This document shows positions 11,651 to 22,261 of a stretch of 64,000 nt of DNA, piece by piece (positions within the stretch are counted from its first letter, which is position 1; each line of letters starts with the position of its first letter). The DNA is from Apostichopus japonicus (lineage: Eukaryota > Echinodermata > Holothuroidea > Aspidochirotida > Stichopodidae): assembly GCF_037975245.1 (NCBI RefSeq), contig NC_092568.1, positions 7,487,501-7,551,500 of the forward strand. The letters run 5' to 3'. Position numbers and translations under genes: made by a program. The notes under the pieces are model-generated. The model was given only the letters and a program-made list of their open reading frames with translations. It made no database searches and was not told where the DNA came from.

Positions 11651-12309
11651 ATCATTCATTCACTTCCCATGCTCCATTAATCCAATGCTTTATTCCTCAC
11701 TGTGCCCCATTAATCTACCATACCCAATTCATCTAACACACCATTCACATACCTCCATTCATTCACCTACTAACCCCACCCACCTTTTGCCATCCACTGA
11801 TCTACCAAATATACTTCTAACCATTTAGTCAGTCCAACCTTAATTACAACCTTTACTCACTCTATTGCAATTCAACACACCTAGCCTTTATTTTAGTCTG
11901 ACATAAGTTTCTAAAAGAAACATGCTCAACTTTTTTCCCATAGACACCAAATAGGGCTTACCTATTAACCAAATCAAATGTTATTAAAGTCTATTATATT
12001 TCCACTCTATTCTATTGACACTATTGTTTTTCTTTACTTCTTTTCCAGACGCTTTGTGGAGGTTGATCTGACAGATTTACATACAGAGGGACGGCTAACG
12101 TGTGAACATACAGAGAGACAAATGGACCAACAGACAAATAAACAGATGAACAGTAACGGTGTTATGTCCCCTCTTCACCAACTTTGTCGGCAAAGAGATA
12201 ATAAGTGCTTTGCAAAAGGACATAACACAGGTGCATTGACCAGGAATCAAACTAGGAACCTCTTGCTGTGCGGCTTTGCTAAAAACTTTTAAAAAGAAAA
12301 GTACTAATA

Positions 12310-12850
12310 ACTTTGTGTAGGGTTGAGTTAACTTACTTTCCTTGCTCCAATGCAACCATGCCTGTTCCATTTGAAAGGCATATAAAAACTTCTGTGTACC
12401 TGGAAACACTGCATGCAGTGCTTGGTATTCTTGTTCGGAATAGTCAAGCATGAAGAACTTGGGGTTCCATTCAAGGTTCCATCTTTGATGATGTCAAGGG
12501 CCTCTGTTATCACAACAGTCGTTTCATTCTCTGTGATGAATTCAGCCACAGGACTATAACCAACCTTGGTCCTCACAAATACCAAGAACAGGCAGAGCAT
12601 ATTTTGTGGTCTTGTAGGTGGCATCAATGAGTACCATGTCTCCATAACGCTTTAAAAGCAGTTGTTGCTGGCTGGTCTGATGGATGAACAGGAAAGCAGT
12701 GCTTTCTCTGGTGTCATAGCTGTCATCATCCATGTCATCCCTATCATCTGTGTCTTGGACAATACCTTGTGTTTTGGGCTTTCTATGTGTAAATGAGCGA
12801 TTGTAACGATAGGCGTATTCTTGTGTGGGCGTACATGTATATAGTGTAGC
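12310..12850 (-). pseudogene. MULE transposase fragment, frameshifted
   Basis: Reading the minus strand, one frame gives FIHQTSQQQLLLKRYG then LIDATYKTTKYALP. A second frame gives VRTKVGYSPVAEFITENETT, and a third gives FMLDYSEQEYQALHAVFPG and QMEQAWLHW. These are the ordered core blocks of animal MULE transposases: the first catalytic Asp in LIDATYK, the second in the MLDYSE block, then the HREQAW-like block, here MEQAW. At least two frameshifts separate them, so it is a pseudogene. An acidic linker with Asp clusters precedes the first block. Its strand and position fit the MULE TIRs. Confidence 0.8.
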
Positions 12851-13204
12851 GTTAGGCTATGGTGTGCTTGTAAGCGACGCATCGCTGTTTAATTACGTAA
12901 CAGAGGTTTCAAACGTATCAGGCGCGGCGCGCTGTTTGTGGTGCGTGCATGCATCTGGTGTGAGTGTGTGCGTGTGGTGTGATAGAACTTTCTTGTGTAT
13001 GAAAAGATTTGGCAGAGCTTATGAATGAGGCGGTGAGTACGGATGGTTGACCGGCCAAGACTTGTGAGCGAGTGAGTACGTTTGATTCATATGTAGTGAG
13101 CTTGTGACTTGTAAGTAAATTATGCTTTATATTTTATATTTAGTTTGCTCCAGTTGAGTTGTTAATTTATTCAAGTAAACCGTTGCTCCAGTTGAGTTAT
13201 TAAA

Positions 13205-13900
13205 TTATCCAAGTAAACCGTTAATCTTTTGTTTCTGCGTTATCTTGATTCTTGCATTGTATGTGTAACAAAGAAATATAAAGTAAATAAGTTTTATCTG
13301 CTTGTTAGAAGTTCCTACACTCTTTGTCCTTCCTGAAGCGGGCAATGTTTTTGATCCTTCCAAGTTTGCTGGACTGAGCTGCTGCAATTTTCTTTAGACC
13401 TACTGTACACACTCTGCCAAGGTTTTCTTGCCAATCAAAAGCAGCTGGTAGTGAGCTTTAACAACATCAGCTCCCAGTTTTCTTGTTTAAAAAGGTGGGC
13501 ACTGTCTTATGTGTTGTTGAAGAATTTTACACAATTTTTTTTACATTGTTGTATCAAGTTAACTGTAAATTAAGAGACCTTTTTGTACTGGAATTGCACT
13601 TCCAAGTGTATGGTGACCCAAGATGAAAAAAAAAAATTATATCACACATCCACAGACAAAACTCCTCTGTAAGAAATGTCAGAATATTCATTGATTGATT
13701 TGCCAAATTGCCAAACAAAATTTCTATCATGGGATTAGCCTTTTTTTCTATAGCAATTAAGTCACATGCACAAATGATCAAATTCTTCTTGGAAACTGAG
13801 TGGCTTAATCTTATCTGTTGGTGGACTTGAACCACCTGCTGAATAAATTCTGCATCACCTGAACAGACTTTTATTATGGCCAAACAAATTACCAAGAAGA
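13205..13900 (-). pseudogene. Possible further MULE coding remnants
   Basis: Two minus-strand stretches (about 13300-13460, with KKIAAAQSSKLGRIK-like text, and 13554-13895, with VVQVHQQIRLSHSVSKKN) look protein-derived and lie upstream of the transposase core. I cannot assign them to specific domains. They may be degraded N-terminal transposase or unrelated. Confidence 0.35.
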
Positions 13901-14279
13901 AATAAGTTACTTAGATTGACAGTTCACTGGCACCTAAAATACTGAAATTAGCTTCTACCAGACTTCTGTAGACTTAACGTAGTGCCTATCTGAACGTATT
14001 TATTGTTATTATTAGTTTAGTTTGGTAGAAAAATAAGGATCAGGAGGGGCACTCAATTCCCAAGGACCCTATAAGAGAGAAAAATCTGAAGACATAAACA
14101 CTCAGACCCAATTACAATGCTTAAAGTGCTTGTCCAAAGCATTCTTAACCCATTCACACTTCTTGCAAGTACAACTTTCTCAGGCAAACCGCTGTAAGTT
14201 TTCACAAAACCGTGCAAGCTTACCCATCAATTCCATTACGACATATCCCTCCTGTCCTGACAATACACAACATACCCCG

Positions 14280-15090
14280 TCCAGGGGAATTCCACGAGAC
14301 CGAAGGTCTGCGAGACCGAATTTCCGAGAACCGATGGTCCGTGAGACCGATGGTCTACGGAGCATGCCCCCTAAATTCTTCACTGGTGGATGTCCCTGCC
14401 CCCCCCCCTTAAAATCTGAAGAGGTAAGAGAAAACGGGCGATTTAATCCAGTTTAAACACTTTTTTACATTGTCAAATTACAAAAATATTATTTGAAATT
14501 CGAGTAGTCTAAAGAATTTTGACTCCTTACAGAAGTAGAACCGAAAACCGCAACATGTTCCCTTGTTATAGCGGATACTGTCATTATTATCCCACTTTAC
14601 TGTGAAATCAGGATTAATTAGGGGTCAATTTAACCTCTAGCCCGTAACAGTTGACACAATTTCCTCATAATAAACCAAACGTCTAATTTACTTCCTAAAA
14701 TTTGTATATTTTGTAGCACAAACACACAGCAGGGGGGTTAGACATTTGAGAGCGGGGGCTTTTGCCCCCTGCAACCCCCTCTGGTTACGCCACTGGTGGA
14801 GGCCTAGTATCAATGCAAGCTGCCCCAGCCCCCTTGCGCAACTCACTGGTATCCATTATGAAAAGAAATGGCTGTAAATTCTTTTAAATAACGCTCTTTA
14901 TCAAGGTAATATTACCGGTAGTAAGATTTGTCTTACCAAGTGCTATTATAGGCCTAGTAGTTTAGGTCTCGCGGGGCCTAGTATTTAGTAATAGTTTCGG
15001 TCTCGCGGACCTCGGTCTCGAAGATCTTCGGTAATCGGTGTGGCGGACCTGTTTACTTTCGGTCTCGCGGACCTCGCTGATCCTCAAGAA
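14280..15090. repeat. Inverted GAGACCGA motif clusters inside the MULE
   Basis: The left cluster (14291-14362) has three to four GAGACCGA/GAACCGA words. The right cluster (14965-15077) has the reverse complement TCGGTCTCGCGGACC several times. GGTCYGCGAGACCGAA is shared between the clusters in inverted orientation. This could be a nested TIR element of about 0.8 kb. Between them is a G/C-run segment ending in GGTTACGCCACTGG (14784-14797), itself a common MITE terminus. No target-site duplication was found. Confidence 0.45.
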
Positions 15091-15676
15091 GAACAGTAAA
15101 TTCAGCAAAAAGTTTACAAATACTTCTAGCATTGGTAAAGACAATCTTCAGCTTATCCCTGTAGTGTAACTTGTGTAACTAGCCTAGGCCTAGGCTAGCC
15201 TAGGTGTACCTTAGCATGCCTCCTGATATTATTAGAAATGACTTTCCTTCCTTTCAAAACACCTATAAGCACCTCCACTAGAAATATAATCCTTATCAAA
15301 ATTTATGCCTGCCCCCATCGACCCCCAATTTCGTTTAAACATAGCTGTTCAACAGAGTAATTCACCAACCATTACTAGGCTAACGGTTATGCCGTTAGGC
15401 CTACAGTACCTTAGGCTACGTCTTGGGGCCTAAGCTGTGGCAGCTACAACCTGCAACAAAGCCTGGCTCATATAATTTTCTCAAACGTTAAAAGTTCAAG
15501 TCAAGAGCATACATTTAGGTCTAATCTTTACGTCCAGGCTTCAAACCCATGCTGCCCAGTTGCCGTCATCTTCAGGTTAATCTTCAGCCTGAGTAGCCGT
15601 CATCAACAACTTGTACAAGTAATTTACACTTTCCATTTCGCGCCATTGCCATAGCAATACTAGAGAGGGCTCTTGA

Positions 15677-15739
15677 AAACGGAAGTACGTCACAGGTCAA
15701 CTTCTCTGTTGTCGAAACACCTTGGAACTAACCTCAGCC
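15677..15739 (-). repeat. MULE right terminal inverted repeat
   Basis: Reverse complement of the left TIR. It ends ...TAACCTCAGCC at 15739, followed by the TSD TTACAGCTAG at 15740-15749. Confidence 0.9.
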
Positions 15740-15879
15740 TTACAGCTAGTGGCTGACAAGGTGCATCACAGAAAAGAATTTCGCATAGTGTCCTATATTA
15801 ACAGAGCGCCATCAGTTTGGAAAACACACACAAAAACCAATTCTCTACATTACTGTGTATAAAGGTTTGGTAAACAATT

Positions 15880-16251
15880 AATTTTTCCATTGACTTATAA
15901 CAATAATAATATATGAACTTATAAAGCGCTAAAATCTACGAAGTATTCAATAGCGCTGTACAACCCTAATAGAACGCCAACTTGAAAAAAAATAGTCTTC
16001 AAGCAAGACTTGAACTGACTGAGAGTGGGAGAACTCCGCACAGATATGGGCAGACCATTCCAGAGCTTGGGCCCGGCTGATGGAAAGGCACCATAGGTTT
16101 TCAGTTTAGTTCTGGGAACAGTGAGAGTGAGTGTATTGCTAGAACGCAAGGTAAAACGAGAGTTGACCTGGAAGGACAGAGCGTCTGACAAATAGGCGGG
16201 TGCCATTCCAAATCCGTCACTTCCCAATGGCCTTAGAGTTCCAACTGACAC
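15880..16251 (-). mobile_element. 5'-truncated non-LTR retrotransposon, ORF2 C-terminus
   Basis: The minus-strand frame 16251-15919 reads PAYLSDALSF, then LRSSNTLTLTVPRTKLKTYG and GPKLWNGLPISVRSSPTLSQ...FKSCLKTIFF. This is the conserved tail after the reverse transcriptase in CR1/L2-like LINEs. It stops at 15919 and is followed by AGCGCTTTATAAG and a TATTATTATTG tail, the expected 3' end of such elements. Only about 110 residues remain, so it is a dead-on-arrival copy lying 130 bp outside the MULE. Confidence 0.8.
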
Positions 16252-17455
16252 ATTCTACCAAACGCATAATGACGGATTGTTTTCACATTCAAATACATGC
16301 TTAACAATTGGAAATTTTTGAGTTTGGAGAAATAGAAAACTGCTTATCTACTGCAAAAAGTTATGGTCTGACGTTTCCATTCTAGTTTATTTCGATCGGA
16401 TAATTCCCATCAAGTTGGCCGGAAACGTTCATATCCGACTGCTATAACTTTATTTCATCGGAAGACTTCGTACGTAATGGAACCGCATCACTTTATTTCG
16501 GGCGATCTAAACTTTTCATATTTTGTGAAGGATCTCAACATACTTGTAACCGTATTATGAATGGATCCTTTGTGATTTCTATCAAGTTCATTCTCAACGG
16601 ATCGACGCAGCGAACCGGGTTTTTATCATTGTTGTGCTAGACGAACTGGTACAGTAAGTAATGATATCGTTTGAATTTTGTTATAGCCAAAATTCAAACC
16701 TACAGTATTATATGAAATGTTTCCCGAAAGGTATTGACGGCGGTTTTTGGTTCTATTCTTTCCAGGCCGTATTGGCCTATATCGTGGTGGCAAGTAGGCG
16801 ATGAAATCTCTAGACCAATCAGAAGTCTCTACGCTGTGTGTCTGGGGGAGGGGGCAAACCTAAGCACGGCTCCTGCAGTTTAGCAGTATAAAAGCGGAAC
16901 ATAACTTTACTTTCCGAGTTTGACTCACAAATCGTTACGCAGTTGGCGAAACCCTTCCCTATAAACGGCTCTGCACCCGTAAGATTTGCCACAGGGGTTC
17001 GATTAGTAAGTGCGAAAACTGACTCCCTCTTTAAAATGCATTTCAATAAAATTTGATAAGACAATGATCTCTGTCATGTATTTTAGTGTGTACATTTAAA
17101 ATAGCTACAAAACACCTGTTTGAAAGCACTGGCAGAACCTTCCACAGAACTTAAATTCCATTGTTTTGACGTGTCTTTTTTAACCCTTAAGTCGCTACTA
17201 GCTAGTTCTCTGAGAGCAAAAATACATCTAACCTTTCTACAACTTACACCCACCAAGTCTTTTAAGTAAATTTGAGCTTTTTTATCTCAGCTGTATCTTG
17301 TTCTTTAAACTCGGCGCTACTACAGAATAAGAAACATCTGAAAACCTCTAGAGCTTCCGAGGGCTTCGTCTCATGGATCCCCACTAGGGCCTGGAGATTA
17401 ATAGAAGTGTAATTCCTCTTCTTTATATGTATTTTTGGTCATAAAAATCACAACA
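16252..17455. other. Intergenic sequence with a TATA-like box
   Basis: No gene recognised. A TATAAAAG word at 16887-16894 on the plus strand is followed by moderately GC sequence and an AATAAA at about 17045. This could be a promoter or an old LTR, but no repeat pair or downstream exon confirms either. Confidence 0.3.
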
Positions 17456-17612
17456 ATGGCTGCAGCTTCTTTGGGAGGTGGGGTGAGGGGGGGAGGGGGA
17501 TTTATACAGCAAGTTGCCGGTTTTTCTTGGTATATTCGTCGAATGTTGCTCAGCTGGTCACTGCAATCGGTCACCAAACGCCAAGTCGGTAAACTTAATC
17601 ATCCCTGTGAAG
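17456..17612 (+). CDS. Candidate first exon of an unidentified gene
   Basis: ATG in a fair context (ACAACAATGGC) opens MAAASLGGGVRGGGG, then FIQQVAGFSWYIRR and KRQVGKLNHPCE. It ends at a reasonable donor GTATGA after 52 codons + 1. The Ala/Gly start followed by Trp/Arg-rich sequence could be a mitochondrial or signal-like N-terminus. No following exon was found before TRAF3, and there is no family match that I recognise, so it may be chance. Confidence 0.25.
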
Positions 17613-18479
17613 GTATGACCCTGGTAATATATTTTCATCACATTTTTGTCTTTCATGCAAAAAATTGAGTTTCATTTATTAAAATTTGGTTCACTGGTGG
17701 CATGCGGGAGGGAAATGTCCCCTACCATCCCTGTGGAAGGGGATAGGAGGGTTAGGGGAAGGAGAGGAGGGGTCGGGAGGGGGAAGGGTACGTGTCATTG
17801 ACCTTATCTTTGAGGCTATGGCCAGTTTCAACCCCGACGTGCACTGAAACATGATAAACAGATAATCCAGAAATACGACGATTGCTTTCATAGTTTTATT
17901 TTTCACCAACAAATTTGAAACAGGAAAATTGAAATGCAAATACAGTATGCATGAAGGTACTCACTACTTAAGTCATTTAAAAACTGTTATCACGATAACA
18001 CTTTACATAAGTGTATATATTAGATGAAGATTCTCCAACATGTGATTGTTGGCACAAGACTACAATTCTTTTAACTTAAAGCAACGTTCTCACATAACTA
18101 TGCTAACAAAAGCAGCAGACTGCACTTGCGTAACTGAGTGTTTTTCATAATATTTTGTGTTTTATTTAACACAGGCTTCAAATGACTTGAGGCGGAATGA
18201 TAAACAACTCATAAACACAAGTGTCTGCATGTTCTGTAAAGAAGATTGCTTGGCAAATTGCCAATTTGTAAATTAGTATCAATAATTTTGATGGACCTTT
18301 TGATCTGATAGTTTCTAATATCAATTTATACTCCTCAACTATTGAAAGTTTTTAAGCTGTCAATTATCTACGTCCTGCCATGCAAGGGCATCCTATTTTG
18401 GAGAAATTCCATTTGGTAATGTTCTCTGATTGCATAACTATACTGATTTGCAACTGCAAATCAGCAGCATTCCCTAGGC
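17613..18479. other. Intergenic, nothing recognised
   Basis: AT-rich, with one G-rich/C-rich patch at 17700-17790. No exon or element ends identified. Confidence 0.5.
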
Positions 18480-19425
18480 AAAATTCATGCATTTCCATAC
18501 AACTATGCATGTTTTCTCACCACCACCTGTGTATGTTTACTAATAACGCAGACTTATTTGGATGTCACACGATGAAACAACTTCACGCAACTTGTGTGCA
18601 TGTAATTTAAAGAAGAATGTTTCAAGAAAATAACCACACCTTTAAAAACACATCAAACAAGAATAACATCATCATCAAGAACAAATTTAAGATTAAATAA
18701 AGAAAAAACCTCAACTGTATCATTTCCTATTAAATGAAGCACAGTGGCTAGAGAACAAAATAATTTTTTATTAGTCTTTTGACTTGTTTTAAGTTAATTT
18801 TTTTTTTTTTTCAACTTTTATGTTTTTTTGTTTTTTTTGTCTTTTAACGTATGGTTTTAGTTTATTTGATTTTTTCAACTTTTATGCATGTTTTCTCACT
18901 ACTTGTGTATGTTTATTAATAACGCAGACTTATTTGGATGTCAAACGATCAAACAACTTCACGCAAGTAGTGTGCGTGTAATTTAAAGAAGAATATTTCA
19001 AGAAAATATCCACACATTTAAAAACACATCAAACAAGAATAACATCCTCATCAAGAACAAAATTAAGATTTAATAAAAAAAAACCTTAACTGTATCATTT
19101 CATATTTAATGAAGCACAGTGGCTAGAGAACAAAAGATTTTTTTTAGTCTTTTGACTTATGTTTTAAGTTGTTTTTTTTTTTTTCAACTTTTATGGTTTT
19201 TTTTTTTTTTTTTGTCTTTTGACGTATGCTTTAAGTTTATTTTATTGTTTTCAACTTTTATGCTTTTATCCATGTTTTCTCACCACCTGTGTATGTTTCT
19301 TAATAACGCAGACTTTTTTGGATGTCATACGATAAAACAACTTCACGAAACTAGTGTGCGTGTAATTTAATGAAGAATGTTTCAAGAAAATAACCACACC
19401 TTTTAAAACTACATCAAATTATCTT
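18480..19425. repeat. Tandem duplication, period about 380 bp, about 2.5 units
   Basis: The block ...CATGTTTTCTCACCAC...AACGCAGACTTATTTGGATG...AAACAACTTCACG... recurs at about 18507, 18885 and 19272 (spacing about 380). The linking block ACATCAAACAAGAATAAC...GAAGCACAGTGGCTAGAGAAC recurs at about 18650 and 19028, and a decayed copy sits at 19700-19820. Poly-T tracts differ in length between units. No coding capacity. Confidence 0.85.
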
Positions 19426-20099
19426 TTACTCACTCGTTTTTATCAAATTTGGTCATAACAGATATAACATTAATAATGTCAGTTTGACAAGCTAAGTTTT
19501 AATTGTAAACATATCATGCATTCATATACTATCAAATTGCAACAATTCAAAAGGAAGAAGATTTAAAATAAAAACCCATTGAGGGTAAGGTAACATGTTT
19601 ATATGTTTTGAATCAAAATATCACATAATGTCAGCATTGTTTAGACATATACAACTTGTTGTTCACTAATCAACAAGATAAGGTCTCAAATGTCCTTATC
19701 AAACAAACAAGAATAACTTCCTCGTAAAGAACAAATATCAGATTTCATAAAGAAAAAACATCAACTGCATCATTTCATATTAAAATGAAGCACAGTGGCT
19801 ATAGAACAAAAGATTGACCATCAACCATAAAAAATATACCATACAGTACATATTATTACTTGACATAAACACACTTTTATCAAAACACTTAATGATTTAC
19901 GATAAGGTCGTCCACTTTCATGTGACCGTTAACATAACATTGTTAACTCCATAACATGACATGGTTAACTCCTCAAGACAACTCACTCAACTCCTTCTTC
20001 TGGTAACAAGCTCCACTACACGAAAAACAATACACAGATTGACCCCTGACCTTAGGAAAAAAAATAGACAGGAAAGTGTTGGGACTCCCATGCATCAGC

Positions 20100-20345
20100 T
20101 CATAGTAAAATACATTGGAAAGAGGAAAAATAAAATATTATTTTTTGTCTTTGCATGCTTTTTATATTTTATTCTTTTTTTATTACTTTATTGTTTTTTT
20201 AAGGTCTTTTGAATATTTTTTTTTTTTTGCCTTTTGTTTAAAGTTTATTTTAGTTTTTTTGCAACTTTTTTATTTGTTTATTTTTTTTCAACTTTTAGGT
20301 TTTTTTTTTTTTTGGCTTTAATTGATTTGTATTTTTTTTCAATTT
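20100..20345. repeat. T-rich low-complexity tract
   Basis: Long T runs interrupted by CTTT and ATTT. Open frames through it are compositional artefacts rich in Phe and Leu. Confidence 0.8.
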
Positions 20346-20890
20346 TTCCCTCCTATCTTTTAATCGTATTATTTTCATTTCTTCTCATTTACTTCCCTGA
20401 TATCTTTACATTCCATTCTAACAGGTTAAAGGTCATCAGTATTGGCCCCAATTATGCTAGAAGGTCTCAGAATGATCACTCATACTCCAACTTCAAGGAG
20501 CATTTACTGCCACCCATATTAATCATTCTTCCTCACTTGTAAGAATTTATTTCTAACTGAACAGTAAGTACTTCCCAGTGAGTACTTTTGTCAACTTTCA
20601 GCAATTCTGCTCAAATTTGGGGCTAATACTGATGACCTTTCATATAAATATATTAATGATATCGATTTTGATGACTTTGGATGATACAGGTACAATCACA
20701 AAATAATTATTCAGAATAATTTGTACAGTTGTCAGTTTGTATATATTTTGTACAGTATATTTGTCAGTTTGTTTGTCAGTTTGTACAATATTGTACAGTT
20801 GTCACCTATTGTCATCTATTTGTTTTTTTCTCAGAAAAAAACATAATAGTAAATTGAACAATGTAAAAAGGACTGGGAATATGTAAAAAA

Positions 20891-21001
20891 ATGGAAAAGA
20901 GCTAAGAAATTTATGGCTAAAATGGGATTCGAACCAGTGACCTCTTGGTTTACTTTTTCTCGAATACCATCCCCGCCATAAACTTCTTTGCTCTTTTCCA
21001 T
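20891..21001 (-). repeat. tRNA-like core between 27-bp inverted repeats
   Basis: The arms 20891-20917 and 20975-21001 are inverted copies with only two mismatches in 27. On the minus strand the loop contains a perfect polymerase III B box, GGTTCGAATCCC (20924-20935), and a poor A-box-like TGGTATTCGAG. The T arm does not pair well, so a working tRNA is unlikely. A SINE relic or small hairpin RNA gene is possible. Confidence 0.6.
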
Positions 21002-22030
21002 GATATAAGAACACTCGACCATCTTTTACTACCAGGCCCCAACTGGTAGCCGCCTGAACACCACTATGTAGGGCTTCCTTCTTCTGATGACGTGATGGTA
21101 CTTTAGGTTCAACGCATTTAATAAACTTTTATTCATATGTTTCAAAGCATATGATTGGTATATTAACATTAGTATCTGTGTGGAAAAGAGAAATGAAGAA
21201 AAAGTGAAGAATTGGGGCAATTTCATACACACACATACACACCAAGAAGAAAACATCATAAATTGTTTTTGTTTAAATTGCTCAAAAGGAACAAATCAGG
21301 TAAAATTTGATAACAGGGCAAGTCTAGCCCAATTACATGTAACAATGTTCAAGTTTGCCAATGGTATCAAACAGGTTTAGTTCCTTAATATGTCACAACA
21401 TATGCTGTATCACAACTGGGAGTATAGCAGCTATCAAAACAAAGGGACGGCATTTCCCAAACACCCTGTATGGAAACAGACAAAAACTATACACAGAGCA
21501 AAGTTGGACCACATTCACTGACATCTCTGGGAAGAACAAACATTTTCACTGGATTCAGAGTAACAGTTTGTTACCAACATCAACCGTCTCTGTAAAGAAT
21601 TAACTCCACCACTGAGTCTCCACCCCTTCAACCATCATTTCACTGTAATCAAGCAACAATTCAGCAAACAGAAGGTCTCTTACTATTATGACAAGAATTT
21701 GCAAATAAAATAAGGCTCAACATCTTGTGACAGTTGAATTAAAATACTACAAGACATTATGAGAATAAATTCCAGATTCTATAAATATTGCTCTGGACAT
21801 TGTAACCATCTTGAACCTCAAGATCAAGCAAATGAAACAGCCAACTCACCAAAAAAAGGAAAAGTAAAGGCCTTCGCTGATGCAGGTGTACACTTACTGT
21901 CTAATTTTAAAGAGTGCTCTTTTTCTGGTCCTCTTGAAACACGATCAATTCATTTGTGAGGCGAATGCAGAATAATCACGCCTCATCAAACAAACGGGCG
22001 TGTCTCACACAGGCATGAGCTTCCTAAGGC
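21002..22030. other. 3' flank and probable 3' UTR of TRAF3
   Basis: No coding feature. Because TRAF3 ends at 22031 on the minus strand, the 3' UTR should run leftward into this segment. A minus-strand AATAAA (TTTATT near 21128) is a possible polyadenylation signal about 0.9 kb past the stop, but others could serve. Confidence 0.35.
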
Positions 22031-22261
22031 TTATAAGGGGGTCAGATCTGCGGTATCAACAACTATCTTCAGAAAGATAGTGTCATCCGTCAGGTAGTTG
22101 GAGCTGTTGGCAAAAACGTCTTGGCTGACAAACAGAGGACACCCGGAGGCGATGTTCATCTCTGCCGTGGGTTTCTGGAAGGAGCTGGAGGTTGGGTCCG
22201 GCCGGAAAGAATCAGAGAGGTGGCGCTGGCTGCCTCCTTGATCCAGCAGCATGAGAGTGAC
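22031..22261 (-). CDS. TRAF3: TRAF3 exon 7: end of TRAF-C and stop
   Basis: 231 bp including TAA at 22033-22031, acceptor ATTCCTTAG. It reads VTLMLLDQGGSQRHL, then EMNIASGCPLF and DDTIFLKIVVDTADL, colinear with the end of human TRAF3. Confidence 0.95.
   Translation of the reverse strand, partial: VTLMLLDQGGSQRHLSDSFRPDPTSSSFQKPTAEMNIASGCPLFVSQDVFANSSNYLTDDTIFLKIVVDTADLTPL

Larger units (their letters stand above)
9675..15739 (-). mobile_element. Mutator-like DNA transposon (MULE), 6.07 kb, decayed
   Basis: It starts GGCTGAGGTTAGTTCCAAGG and ends with the reverse complement of that word. The terminal inverted repeats are about 63 bp (9675-9737 and 15677-15739), nearly identical for their first 32 bases. 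An exact 10-bp direct duplication, TTACAGCTAG, borders both ends. Inside, from left to right, are a tandem array of TIR-like motifs (9930-11650), a frameshifted MULE transposase on the minus strand (12310-12850), and less defined sequence with inverted GAGACCGA motifs (14280-15090) that may be a nested element. The transposase is interrupted, so this copy cannot be autonomous. TIRs, TSD and transposase type agree with each other. The element sits in the THADA upstream region. Confidence 0.9.

Noticed and set aside
12825-13028. 67-residue Cys/Trp/Val-rich plus-strand frame
   Set aside because: GT-rich low-complexity DNA antisense to the MULE transposase upstream region; no family resemblance.
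20115-20542. Phe/Leu-rich frames that look like membrane proteins
   Set aside because: Compositional artefact of a poly-T tract.
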